From TMED69 sp964642505 (GTDB lineage: Bacteria > Pseudomonadota > Gammaproteobacteria > Ga0077536), in assembly GCA_964642505.1 (NCBI GenBank), contig CAZXQY010000051.1:1-18680 (forward strand): a DNA stretch of 18,680 bases, written 5' to 3'. Each line of letters starts with the position of its first letter. The first letter of the stretch is position 1. Position numbers and translations under genes: made by a program. The notes under the pieces are model-generated. The model saw only the letters and a program-made list of their open reading frames with translations, had not been told where the DNA came from and made no database searches. Below, piece after piece: positions 9,201 to 16,511 of this stretch.

Positions 9201-10770
9201 AATCGAAGAGCAATCTAGGTCGATTGGATAAGATGGCTAGCGCCGCATCTGTACCCATCGAACCCGTCGCTTCGACTCCATTTTCAGACATGGGTCTCAT
9301 CAGTAGATTTAAATCTTCTCGAGTGTAACCAAATATTTTCTGTATAGTTATCGTATCTAATCTCTGGTTATCTTTTAACGTAGAAGAATCCGGAATGACA
9401 GAAAGGTCAGATACTCCTTTTGCTAGCCATTCCGAGTAAGGGTATTCTTCAATGTACTTTTCCTTTAGCTCTTCGTCTTCTATGATTCTTCCTTCTGCCG
9501 TGTCGACTAAAAACATTCGGCCTGGTCGAAGCCGCTCTTTAAATTTTATGTTTTCTGGAGGAATTTCCAAAACCCCTACCTCTGATGCCATTATGACCAT
9601 GTCATCTTTAGTAACGTAATACCGAGAAGGACGTAACCCGTTTCTGTCTAAAATAGATCCAATTACCGTCCCATCTGTAAAGGCTATTGACGCAGGACCA
9701 TCCCAGGGTTCCATTAAACAGGAATGATATTCATAGAAGGCCTTACGTTTTTTTGACATGGACTTATGTCCACTCCAGGCTTCGGGGATCATTATCAAAA
9801 CGGCGAGCGGCAGGGGTCTTCCGGTCATGTGTAGAAATTCAAGAACCTCATCGAAAGATGCCGAGTCTGATTTGTCTTCTGACACGACTGGAAATAATTT
9901 TTCTAAGTCATCCGCTAATTCCGGCGCGTCGCAAAGAGCTTCTCTTGCCCTCATCCAATTTCTATTTCCCCTTAGAGTGTTTATTTCTCCGTTGTGAGCT
10001 ACGAACCTGAAAGGTTGTGCAAGCTGCCAAGACGGAAACGTGTTCGTGGAGAACCGCTGATGCACCATTGCTAGAGCACTTTCCAAGGATTGATCTAAAA
10101 GTTCGGGGAAAACTGACTCCAGTTGAGCGCCCAAAAGCATACCTTTATAGACAAAAGTCCTACAAGATAAACTAGGTAAGTAAACCGCCAGATTATTCCT
10201 ATCGCAGCCGATTTCTCGTTCTATCCGTTTCCTTATCACATAAAGTTTTCTTTCAAAAACTTCATCCGACTTAAGATTTCTATTTCGTTTTATAAAGATT
10301 TGCTCGATGTAAGGTCTGCTACTAGCCGCCGTTGGCCCTATTATCGAGTCGTCGATGGGGACATCACGCCAGTGGATCGCCGTTTGAGCTTCTTCTTCTA
10401 TTATTTTTTCTATCGAAAATTTTTGTTTTTTTCGTTTTTCTTGAGCTGTCGATAAGAATACCAAACCGGTACCGTACGATCCTAACGAGGGTAAAACTAC
10501 CGAATCGTTTTTGAGAACTTTCCTAAAAAACTTATCGGGAATTTGGATTAGTAATCCGGCACCGTCACCAGTGTTATCTTCGCAACCACAGGCTCCCCTG
10601 TGCTCCATATTTCGAGAAATGGTAAGTGCGTCCTCTATTATTTTATGTCGTTTTTGACCTTTTATGTTAACAAGAAAGCCTATTCCGCAAGAGTCATGCT
10701 CAAATGACGGGTCGTAAAGATCCTTTCCATTTTGATTGTCGTCGGCTCGTTTCAAAAGATCATCTCTCAT
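6220..10770 (-). CDS. gltB: glutamate synthase (NADPH) large subunit
   Basis: GltB hydrolyses glutamine at its N-terminal amidotransferase domain, channels ammonia to the FMN-containing synthase domain and makes glutamate from 2-oxoglutarate. From ATG 10770 it has 1516 residues, typical for the family. The mature N-terminus should be the catalytic Cys at residue 28 (HDSCGIGF), freed by removal of a short propeptide. The synthase domain carries MSYGSISGEAH and the 3Fe-4S motif CIMMRVCHLNTC with cysteines at about 1126, 1132 and 1137. The C-terminal glycine-rich beta-helix domain includes GNVVLYGATSGEAYFRGMAGERFAVRN-type repeats. The frame extends six codons to a TTG at 10788 with no ribosome site. 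GGAG at 10783-10786 lies 12 bases before the ATG, a long but usable spacing, so I chose the ATG. A strong promoter lies just upstream. Confidence 0.96.
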   Translation of the reverse strand: MRDDLLKRADDNQNGKDLYDPSFEHDSCGIGFLVNIKGQKRHKIIEDALTISRNMEHRGACGCEDNTGDGAGLLIQIPDKFFRKVLKNDSVVLPSLGSYGTGLVFLSTAQEKRKKQKFSIEKIIEEEAQTAIHWRDVPIDDSIIGPTAASSRPYIEQIFIKRNRNLKSDEVFERKLYVIRKRIEREIGCDRNNLAVYLPSLSCRTFVYKGMLLGAQLESVFPELLDQSLESALAMVHQRFSTNTFPSWQLAQPFRFVAHNGEINTLRGNRNWMRAREALCDAPELADDLEKLFPVVSEDKSDSASFDEVLEFLHMTGRPLPLAVLIMIPEAWSGHKSMSKKRKAFYEYHSCLMEPWDGPASIAFTDGTVIGSILDRNGLRPSRYYVTKDDMVIMASEVGVLEIPPENIKFKERLRPGRMFLVDTAEGRIIEDEELKEKYIEEYPYSEWLAKGVSDLSVIPDSSTLKDNQRLDTITIQKIFGYTREDLNLLMRPMSENGVEATGSMGTDAALAILSNRPRLLFDYFKQLFAQVTNPPLDGIREELVTQTSSLIGPEGNLLKPSDRNCQRLRLPSLIIEDDDCEKIKHIRYQNFRSKTIPAVYTVQEGARGLKVAIDNMCLQGDKAIAEGYNFLILSDRLVSESQAPIPSALFTAALHHHLVRNGNRARTAIIVESGEPREIHHFAVLSGYGADAINPYLALASLKEISENEQCTKNYIKAVNKGLIKIMSKMGISSIQSYRGAQIFEAIGLNTEFVERYFTDTPTRLEGIGLETVESEIRTRFNGAFDSNTGKKQLESGGEYQWRRDGEYHLFNPETVYKLQHSTRSGQFKVFKEYTQLVDNQSKNRATLRGLFEITKSNKPIKLEEVESIESIMKRFHTGAMSYGSISGEAHETLAIALNRIGGRSNTGEGGEDPKRYKADENGDLRRSAIKQVASGRFGVTSEYLTNADDIQIKMAQGAKPGEGGQLPGHKVYPWVAKVRYSTPGVGLISPPPHHDIYSIEDLAQLIHDLKNANPEARIHVKLVSEVGVGTVAAGVAKAHSDVVLISGYDGGTGASPVTSLKHAGVPWELGLAETQQVLLKNKLRDRITVQVDGQLKTGRDCIVAALLGAEEFGFSTAPLVVMGCIMMRVCHLNTCPVGVATQDPVLREKFAGKPEFVENFFKFVAEEMRQLMSQMGVSNIDGLIGQAHLLDYSPALDHWKAKGLDLTPILSFPKTHDNSDRFKTKDQDHSLDKSLDRTKLLPLCSDAIEKKVKISAEMGIKNIHRTVGTILGSEVTKRYGGEGLDEDTIQLKFKGSAGQSFGAFLPPGISLSIEGDANDYVGKGLSGGKITVYPPHNSSFVPERNIIVGNVVLYGATSGEAYFRGMAGERFAVRNSGADGVVEGVGDHGCEYMTGGRIIVLGKTGRNFAAGMSGGVAYVYNPEGDFPELCNQEMVYLQRFENLEEEKEIKGLIAKHLDATSSEVAENILGDWNKTRLHFTVVMPKDYKRVLEAIKKARAEGSSEDDAVMEAAHG
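6234..6238 (-). promoter_or_regulatory. ribosome binding site for gltD inside the end of gltB
   Basis: GGAGG on the minus strand lies six bases upstream of the gltD ATG at 6227 and within the last codons of gltB. It supports the chosen gltD start and allows re-initiation by ribosomes finishing gltB. It is one of the cleanest Shine-Dalgarno sites in the window. Confidence 0.75.
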
Positions 10771-10992
10771 CGGCAGAGTTGTCTCCAAAGTCTAATTTTA
10801 TTGGTTACTTACGAAGGAAAGCACAGAGGCAAACCATTATACTTGGTTAGCCCCAATACTGTCATCTCCGTTACGCTTTGAATCGTAAAAACATACGAAA
10901 GCGAGTATTTTTAAAGAATAATCCTCAAAATCCGGCAAAAAACTATTTCGAATGACTATTTTAGTGGTTTTTGACAGGTTTACCGTCTAATT
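10771..10992 (-). other. non-coding gap between aroB and gltB
   Basis: This 222-bp gap separates the aroB stop from the gltB start. It holds the gltB promoter in its half nearest gltB. The half nearest aroB is AT-rich and has short T and A runs but no convincing GC-rich hairpin, so I cannot call an intrinsic terminator for the pil-aro transcript. No coding frame of note lies here. In related bacteria a damX-like SPOR-domain gene often follows aroB; none is present. Confidence 0.6.
10836..10865 (-). promoter_or_regulatory. sigma70-type promoter for gltBD (and probably hemE-DUF368)
   Basis: On the minus strand, ATGACA (10860-10865, five of six matches to TTGACA) and a perfect TATAAT (10836-10841) are separated by 18 bases. 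Transcription would begin at about 10829 and leave a leader of about 58 nt before the gltB ATG. No operator was recognised, so control by nitrogen or leucine-type regulators cannot be judged. This is the best promoter match I found. Confidence 0.65.
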
Positions 10993-12075
10993 TCACGTCA
11001 CTTTTGGGTTTTCAATGACGCTCATGAGGGAGGTATGACTGAAATCTTGGGTGACTATCGCCCTGCCGATTGATTCTAACAGAACTAACCTAATTTTCTT
11101 ATCGGTGTTCTTTTTGTCGCCTTTCATGATGTTTAACATCTCGAGCGCGTCATATTCTTCGGGAATGCAGTCGGGCAGATAAGCCTTCTTTATAATCGAT
11201 TCTATTCTGAGGAGTTCTTTTGCCGTTATGTTCCCTAGATCTTTAGACATTTTTGCTGCCATGCAAATCCCTACAGCTACAGCTTCGCCATGAAGCCATT
11301 TTCCGTAACCCATTAATTTTTCGATGGCGTGGCCAAAAGTATGGCCGAAATTCAAAGTCGCTCGTAGCCCCTTCTCTTTCTCATCTTCCAACACGACATT
11401 CCTTTTATTTTCGCAGGATCTTTTGACAGCTTGAACCAATTTTTCGGTTTTTCTCTGTACTAGAGAACTCATATTCCTTTCTAACCAGACAAAAAAATCA
11501 TAATCTCTTACTAGACCATACTTAATTACTTCCGATAGTCCAGAGAAAAATTCCCTGTCTGGCAGTGAGGAAAGTAACCCGATATCCGACAGAACCAGGG
11601 ATGGTTGATGAAATGCCCCTATCATGTTTTTTCCAAAGGGATGGTTTATCGCTGTTTTCCCTCCCACTGAGGAGTCCACCTGTGCTAATAGTGTTGTAGG
11701 TATTTGTACATATCGGATGCCACGCTGGTAACAGGCTGCGACGAAACCGCCTAAGTCTCCTATAACACCTCCACCGAGAGCTATTAAGATTGTTTTTCGG
11801 TCTAGTTTTTTTTGAAGCATAAATGTTGATATAGCACTAAATTGTTCTAAGCTTTTTTCTGATTCACCGTCAGGGACCAGGTATTCAAAGCATCTGCCTG
11901 GCTCGATACTTTGTTTGATTTTCTGAATATATAGTGGAGCGATAGTTTCGTTGCTGACAATAATGGCATCGTCTAAGCCAACGAAGTCAGAAAGGTATCT
12001 AGGATTATCCAAAAGTCTGTCGCCGATCAGAATATCGTAGTGATGGTTCGGTAGGTCGACTGGTAGTTTTATCAC
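10993..12075 (-). CDS. aroB: 3-dehydroquinate synthase
   Basis: AroB converts DAHP to 3-dehydroquinate, the second step of the shikimate pathway, using NAD and a divalent metal in the cytoplasm. The 360-residue length is normal. The NAD-binding region is ALGGGVIGDLGGF (about 99-111), followed by QIPTTLLAQVDSSVGGKTAI. The metal ligands are Glu182 (GLSEVIKYG), His245 (LNFGHTFGHA) and His262 (LHGEA), equivalent to Glu184, His247 and His264 of E. coli. The start is GTG and shares four bases (GTGA) with the aroK stop, which points to coupled translation. All catalytic residues are intact. Confidence 0.97.
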   Translation of the reverse strand: MIKLPVDLPNHHYDILIGDRLLDNPRYLSDFVGLDDAIIVSNETIAPLYIQKIKQSIEPGRCFEYLVPDGESEKSLEQFSAISTFMLQKKLDRKTILIALGGGVIGDLGGFVAACYQRGIRYVQIPTTLLAQVDSSVGGKTAINHPFGKNMIGAFHQPSLVLSDIGLLSSLPDREFFSGLSEVIKYGLVRDYDFFVWLERNMSSLVQRKTEKLVQAVKRSCENKRNVVLEDEKEKGLRATLNFGHTFGHAIEKLMGYGKWLHGEAVAVGICMAAKMSKDLGNITAKELLRIESIIKKAYLPDCIPEEYDALEMLNIMKGDKKNTDKKIRLVLLESIGRAIVTQDFSHTSLMSVIENPKVT

Positions 12076-12587
12076 GGCAGTAATCCAACAATAGTAGAAA
12101 CAACGCTTTCAGCAGACAAATCGTCTACCGTCACTTGAATATCTGCCATTTCCTCGTATAAATGCACTCTGTCTCTTAAAATTTGTTCTATTGTCTTCTT
12201 GGGGTTGGACGTGTTTAAAAGCGGTCTATTTTTATTCATCTTAGTCCGATGGGTCAAAGTATCAACTCCTCCTTGAAGGTATACTACAACGCTGTTTGCT
12301 CTTAGCGCTTCGCGATTTTCTCTCAAAAGAATGGCTCCGCCACCGGTAGCAATTACGACATTGTCGAGAAGCACTGATTGGCTAATTACTTCTTGCTCCC
12401 TTTTTCGAAACCCTGCCTCACCTTCAATATCGAAAATCAACGAAACGTTGGCACCTGTCTGTCGTTCCAGTTCTTTATCTGTATCTAACAATTTATAATT
12501 TAATTGCTTAGCGAGTAGTGATCCTACGGTCGTTTTACCAACACCCATAGGTCCTATCAGTACGACTTTCTTAATGGTCGTTTTTAT
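12072..12587 (-). CDS. aroK: shikimate kinase with a non-standard start codon
   Basis: AroK phosphorylates shikimate with ATP. The family features are present: P-loop GPMGVGKTT, LLDTDKELERQTG (shikimate-binding Asp), GEAGFRKREQEV, ATGGGAILL and the lid KMNKNRPLL. The first ATG (12546-12548) is the Met inside the P-loop, so starting there (158 residues) would delete the first beta strand and the first P-loop glycine. The frame is open upstream and encodes KTTIKKVVLIGP, as in the family, up to a TAG near 12624. No ATG, GTG or TTG occurs in that stretch. The best options are ATA at 12585-12587, which has AAGGA ten bases upstream and gives 171 residues (E. coli 173), or ATT at 12573-12575, giving about 167. 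I list the ATA-based extent; the start itself is uncertain, the gene identity is not. Confidence 0.85.
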   Translation of the reverse strand: MKTTIKKVVLIGPMGVGKTTVGSLLAKQLNYKLLDTDKELERQTGANVSLIFDIEGEAGFRKREQEVISQSVLLDNVVIATGGGAILLRENREALRANSVVVYLQGGVDTLTHRTKMNKNRPLLNTSNPKKTIEQILRDRVHLYEEMADIQVTVDDLSAESVVSTIVGLLP

Positions 12588-12593
12588 GACGAC
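12577..12593 (-). other. small hairpin around the presumed aroK start
   Basis: On the minus strand GTCGT and ACGAC form a perfect 5-bp stem with a 7-base loop that contains the ATA codon proposed as the aroK start. AAGGA lies just upstream. A five-pair stem is weak and may be chance. Confidence 0.3.
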
Positions 12594-12665
12594 TGCTTCC
12601 TTGATGTTTGAGTAAACTTTCTAGCGATTTTTTGTGGCCTACATTCACATCTTTTATTTCTCTAT

Positions 12666-14759
12666 CTACGGGGAGACCACAAGCCCTTGATCAAGAATAC
12701 GAGGGGTAATGAAAACCAGTAACTCTTTTTTCTTTTCCGATCTGCTGTTGCTTCGGAATAACCTACCCACTATGGGTATTTCTCCCAAAACTGGAATAGA
12801 ACGACGATTATCGGTATCGGTGGATTCGTATACTCCTCCCAAAACCACAGTTTCTCCATCTTCGACCAGCACCTGAGTGATTAAATTGTTGGTGTCTATA
12901 CTCGGAATTCCAGAGAAAATTGTTCCCACTGAGTCTTTATTGACCTTTAGATCCATAATTATTCTGTTGTCCGGAGTAATCTGAGGAGTAACTCGCAGAC
13001 TTAAGACAGCCTTCTTGAAAGATACCGAGGTTGCTCCACTGGAGGAGGCTTCTAGAAACGGGATTTCAGTGCCAGATTCTATGGTCGCTTCTCGCTGGTT
13101 GGCGGTTATTACAGTCGGAGTAGATATGATGTCTCCTCTTCCTTCAGCTTGAGCAGCCTGTAGCTCCAAATTAAGAAGATAACTTCCTTGTTTCCCGATC
13201 ATCATTCTTAGAGCCCCCGCAGGCCCGGCAACTGGTAGAGAGACTTGATAATTTTCTTTGGGAAAAGTTGCATCTTCTGTATTTATAAAGCTAGTAGCGG
13301 TACCTACAGGAGCGTCGCCGCTGATTCCTCCCCCGATGATTACATTCGGGTTGCCACCTACGATCCCGGGATTAGCGCTCAAGCTGTAACCAAGTTTCAC
13401 GCCCAAATCCTTAGAAAAGTCATCGTTAGCAATTACTATTTTGGACTCGATCTGTACCTGTCGTACGGGTATATCTAATGCCTTCAGTATATTTTTAATT
13501 TCTTTCAGGTAGCCATCGGTTTCTTGAATTAGCAGTGTATTAGTGCGTTCATCTACCGTTATATTTCCTCTTTCGGAAATCAAATTGTTTGCTTCATTTC
13601 TAATAATAGTAGCCATATCGATAGCTTTGGCGTAGTTAACTTGGACGAACTCGGTTCTTAGAGGACTCAGTTCCAAGTACTGTTGTTGACTTTCAAGTTC
13701 TAGTCTTTCTCTAGCTGTTAATTCTTCCTGGGGGGCAACCATCATGACGTTTCCAACCTCGCGTTTTCCGAGTCCTCTCGCTTTTAGTATTATATCTAAC
13801 GCCTGATCCCAAGGTACGTTTTTCAGCCTAAGGGTGATGCTACCGCCTACTGAGTCGCTTGCAACTAGATTCTTGTCGGTAAAATCAGCCAGTAATTGCA
13901 GTATGGCCCGTACTTCAATACTTTGAAAATTCAGTGATAACCTCTCACCAGTGAAAACACTATTTTCACTGCTCCCATTAGAAGTCGAATTATTAGGGGC
14001 AAATTCAATAATAAATTGATCGCTTGCTTGGTAAGCATAGTGCTGAAAATCCCCTGCTCCCCGAATTGTCATGACGACGTTTCCACCATTGCTGACAGTC
14101 TCGATTTGCTGAGCCGGCGTACCAAACTCCGAAATACTCAATGTTCTATTCAATCGTTGGGGTAGCTTTACGCCTAAGAAATCCAAGATGACATTTTTGT
14201 TTTTACTACTCATATTTACCGAAACGTCGGGTTGTGTGAGGCTTACTATCACCCGGCCAAGTCCATTCTCTGCCTTTTCGAAATCAATTGCTGTTATTGA
14301 CGGTTGGTCGGGTTTGCCTGTGCCACCATTTTTATCGGCAAGATTCGTGTTTGATACCTCTACTTTGACTTGCTTTCCGTCTCGACTTATGGAGTAATCT
14401 GCTACCTGCTTTAAGTTCAGAATCACACGACTTTTACTTCCGCTCTCGATCACTTGAATATCTTTTATTGCACCGGCGTCAATTGCGAACTGGTTTCCGT
14501 TCAAACTAGAGCTCGTATTTTCCAGATCAATAGAAATCCGTGGGGGTTGGTCTAGAGAAAAGCTTTTGGGGTCGCTATTTAATGGCTCGGACATAAATAG
14601 AACTAAGGAAACAGCACCTTCTGGCTTGTCACTGAAGTCGAAGGAGTTCAAAGTGTTAGCACCTGCCGAAAAAGGGTGTGTTAATAGAGGCAGGGCACAG
14701 AGTAGCAAAACGCGTTTTGTAGTTATGTAGCTAAAGAAATTCATAGTTTTTTCCATCAT
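12666..14759 (-). CDS. pilQ: type IV pilus secretin PilQ
   Basis: PilQ forms the outer-membrane ring through which the type IV pilus passes; related systems also use it for DNA uptake. The 697-residue product starts with a signal peptide (hydrophobic core about 17-30, likely cleavage near SAGA-NT). Then come two peptidoglycan-binding AMIN domains (about 38-115 and 155-250), a secretin/TonB short N-terminal domain (about 285-335), a secretin N domain (about 365-430) and the C-terminal secretin domain (about 515-692). The last ends with the signature VLGEIPIVGRLFR and LLVFITPRIL. The start is the first of two consecutive ATG codons and shares ATGA with the pilP stop; a weak AGAAG precedes it. 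aroK follows after a short gap, as in Pseudomonas. It is full length with no odd feature. Confidence 0.97.
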   Translation of the reverse strand: MMEKTMNFFSYITTKRVLLLCALPLLTHPFSAGANTLNSFDFSDKPEGAVSLVLFMSEPLNSDPKSFSLDQPPRISIDLENTSSSLNGNQFAIDAGAIKDIQVIESGSKSRVILNLKQVADYSISRDGKQVKVEVSNTNLADKNGGTGKPDQPSITAIDFEKAENGLGRVIVSLTQPDVSVNMSSKNKNVILDFLGVKLPQRLNRTLSISEFGTPAQQIETVSNGGNVVMTIRGAGDFQHYAYQASDQFIIEFAPNNSTSNGSSENSVFTGERLSLNFQSIEVRAILQLLADFTDKNLVASDSVGGSITLRLKNVPWDQALDIILKARGLGKREVGNVMMVAPQEELTARERLELESQQQYLELSPLRTEFVQVNYAKAIDMATIIRNEANNLISERGNITVDERTNTLLIQETDGYLKEIKNILKALDIPVRQVQIESKIVIANDDFSKDLGVKLGYSLSANPGIVGGNPNVIIGGGISGDAPVGTATSFINTEDATFPKENYQVSLPVAGPAGALRMMIGKQGSYLLNLELQAAQAEGRGDIISTPTVITANQREATIESGTEIPFLEASSSGATSVSFKKAVLSLRVTPQITPDNRIIMDLKVNKDSVGTIFSGIPSIDTNNLITQVLVEDGETVVLGGVYESTDTDNRRSIPVLGEIPIVGRLFRSNSRSEKKKELLVFITPRILDQGLVVSP

Positions 14760-15334
14760 TGTTCTTCTGACAGTGCGATCGATGCCGCGCGCTCATTCCA
14801 TCTTCCTGTAGAGTCTTGGACTATTTCTCTAAGCAAGATTTCGCGCTCTTTTATACTCAGGATTTTACCAAAATTGCGTCCTATATAGTTTCCCTCAGAT
14901 ACTCTGTAGACGATGCCATCCTGATCTCTAATTATGCCCCACATTTTTTTGGAGCCCTCTACTATTCCAACCATTCTTAGACTGTCGAGTTCAAAGAACT
15001 CCAGTTCTTCACGATTATGGGTTAGTACTTCGTTTATGTACTGATTTTGTATCGACTTGTCTATAGTATCTGCGGCATCGACATCCGAGTTACCAAAGAA
15101 AAAAGGTTCAAAGGGATCGCGTAAACCAGCAATTTCTCCCTGATACAGATATCGAACGTATGCTTTTATCGGAGGCAGGGGCTCTACCGGGCTTCCTTGT
15201 TTAGCAAGGGTAGTGTCTACGTATTTTTGAAGTTCTTCCATACTACCGGAAAAACATCCAGCAAGCATCAAATTAAACAGCGCTAAAAAACCATATCCTA
15301 AAACTTTCGTCTTTGGAATAGTCCGAATTTTCAT
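14756..15334 (-). CDS. pilP: type IV pilus inner-membrane lipoprotein PilP
   Basis: PilP links the PilNO complex in the inner membrane to periplasmic domains of PilQ. It begins with a lipoprotein signal: basic start, hydrophobic stretch and lipobox LMLAGC, with the acylated Cys at residue 27 of the start used here. The rest is periplasmic and includes LRDPFEPFFF and the C-terminal beta domain with GIIRDQDGIVYRVSEGNYIG, typical of PilP. Two ATG codons are possible. The first (15346) overlaps the pilO stop by four bases without a ribosome site. The second (15334) has AGGAGA three bases upstream, so I chose it; this gives 192 residues instead of 196. Its lipid modification would need Lnt, also in this window. 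Confidence 0.94.
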   Translation of the reverse strand: MKIRTIPKTKVLGYGFLALFNLMLAGCFSGSMEELQKYVDTTLAKQGSPVEPLPPIKAYVRYLYQGEIAGLRDPFEPFFFGNSDVDAADTIDKSIQNQYINEVLTHNREELEFFELDSLRMVGIVEGSKKMWGIIRDQDGIVYRVSEGNYIGRNFGKILSIKEREILLREIVQDSTGRWNERAASIALSEEQ

Positions 15335-15337
15335 AAG

Positions 15338-15343
15338 TCTCCT
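15338..15343 (-). promoter_or_regulatory. ribosome binding site deciding the pilP start
   Basis: AGGAGA on the minus strand sits between the two candidate pilP ATG codons, three bases before the second. It makes the second ATG (15334) the more likely start, though the spacing is short. Confidence 0.5.
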
Positions 15344-15954
15344 CATTCCCGGGACTGATCCTCTAAGTCTTCTTCTATATACCGGTAAGTTTTAGCCACA
15401 GTTTCCAATGACATTATATTTTTCTTTTGGTCTCTTTTTATCTTCATGTTGTGGTTCGTAACGATACGAGGTAAATCAGATACTCCGCTGATGAAGTTAC
15501 CGAATTGGTGGTAGGAGCCAGTTACTCTGATATCTATGGGTAAACGGACGTAGAAATCTTGTGGTTCCTCTTCTCGCGGTTTGAAAAGCTCAAATTCGAG
15601 CCCTGCTCCCAGTCCTTGCTGAGAGATATCCACTAACAATTCTGCGATTTCAGCTTTGCTTGGTAGTCTCCTAAGTAGATCACCAAAGGTTTCTTCTATG
15701 TCTTTAAGCTGTTGTTTAAGCGCAGGAAGATTGGCAGCCATTCTTTGTTTTCTTTCGAATGAAAAACGTAGTTCTTTTTCTTTGATCTCTAGTCGCTCTA
15801 GCCGCGATTGAAGATTTTTTACGTCGTATTGCCAGCTAACTCCAATCACGATCAAAAAGGCCAAGATTAGCCCGGCTATTTTAACAGGGAAAGGCCATTC
15901 TCCTATGTTTTCTAGGTCAAGGTTTTTGAGATCTTCTAGACTGATTTCCTTCAT
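15343..15954 (-). CDS. pilO: type IV pilus alignment protein PilO
   Basis: PilO pairs with PilN in the inner membrane and through its periplasmic part binds PilP. The 203-residue protein has a short cytoplasmic N-terminus, one membrane helix (about 22-42, including KIAGLILAFLIVIGVSW), a charged coiled-coil stretch (about 45-95) and a ferredoxin-like periplasmic domain with LPSKAEIAELLVDISQQGLGAG and the TGSYHQFGNFISGVSDLPRI region characteristic of PilO. The ATG overlaps the pilN stop by four bases and has no obvious Shine-Dalgarno, so translation is probably coupled to pilN. Confidence 0.95.
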   Translation of the reverse strand: MKEISLEDLKNLDLENIGEWPFPVKIAGLILAFLIVIGVSWQYDVKNLQSRLERLEIKEKELRFSFERKQRMAANLPALKQQLKDIEETFGDLLRRLPSKAEIAELLVDISQQGLGAGLEFELFKPREEEPQDFYVRLPIDIRVTGSYHQFGNFISGVSDLPRIVTNHNMKIKRDQKKNIMSLETVAKTYRYIEEDLEDQSRE

Positions 15955-16511
15955 TCGGATTCGCCGTTATTTTCTTTCTTTTGTTGTACTTGGAGTGCGA
16001 ACTCAGAAGTACGTTTGCCTTCTTCTATTTTTGTTTCGATGATATTTAATCGTGGTTTCTCTAACCATTCTGAAGATTCTAGGTTGCGCATAAAATTGGA
16101 TACTCGGGCGTTAGATTGGGCGATACCTTTAATTGTCGCTTTATCGTTATCTTGTTCAAGTTCAGTAAGATAGACGCCATCTGGCAAAGTTCTACTTACC
16201 TCGTCGAACAATCTAACGGCCAAATGCCTGCTAGTCTGAAGCTCTTCCACTGCTGTCATTCTAGCGATTAGCCTTTCCCTTTCTTTTTCAAGTTGTTTTA
16301 TCTCAACGATTTTTTTATCCAGTTCGGCAATATGCCGAATGAGAAGATCGTTTCTACTATTTTGATGGTCTATTATCATTCCGTAATAAGAGTGTATGGC
16401 GAGCCAAATTATGGCTCCTACCAGCGCGCTCACGCCCAGTGCCCCGAAATACTCCTTTTTCTGCTTCTGGCGGAGCTCCTCTCGCCAAGGCAGTAGATTT
16501 ATCGTTCTCAA
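15951..16511 (-). CDS. pilN: type IV pilus assembly protein PilN
   Basis: PilN is a bitopic inner-membrane protein whose cytoplasmic N-terminus docks into PilM. The docking motif INLLPWRE lies at residues 4-11, followed by a membrane helix (about 23-47), a coiled coil (about 48-95) and a periplasmic domain with LPDGVYLTELEQ and KGIAQSNARVSNFMRNLESS. The start is TTG and shares TTGA with the pilM stop. It is accepted because the conserved motif begins three residues later and no other start fits. Length is 186 residues, normal for the family. Confidence 0.95.
   Translation of the reverse strand: MRTINLLPWREELRQKQKKEYFGALGVSALVGAIIWLAIHSYYGMIIDHQNSRNDLLIRHIAELDKKIVEIKQLEKERERLIARMTAVEELQTSRHLAVRLFDEVSRTLPDGVYLTELEQDNDKATIKGIAQSNARVSNFMRNLESSEWLEKPRLNIIETKIEEGKRTSEFALQVQQKKENNGESE

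Noticed and set aside
9687..10010. 107-codon plus-strand frame opposite gltB
   Set aside because: It lies entirely antisense to conserved glutamate synthase sequence and shows no recognisable domain or ribosome site.
12549..12665. Possible small gene between pilQ and aroK
   Set aside because: ATG codons there are followed at once by stops (ATGTGA, ATGTAG); the half nearest aroK is explained as the aroK N-terminus.
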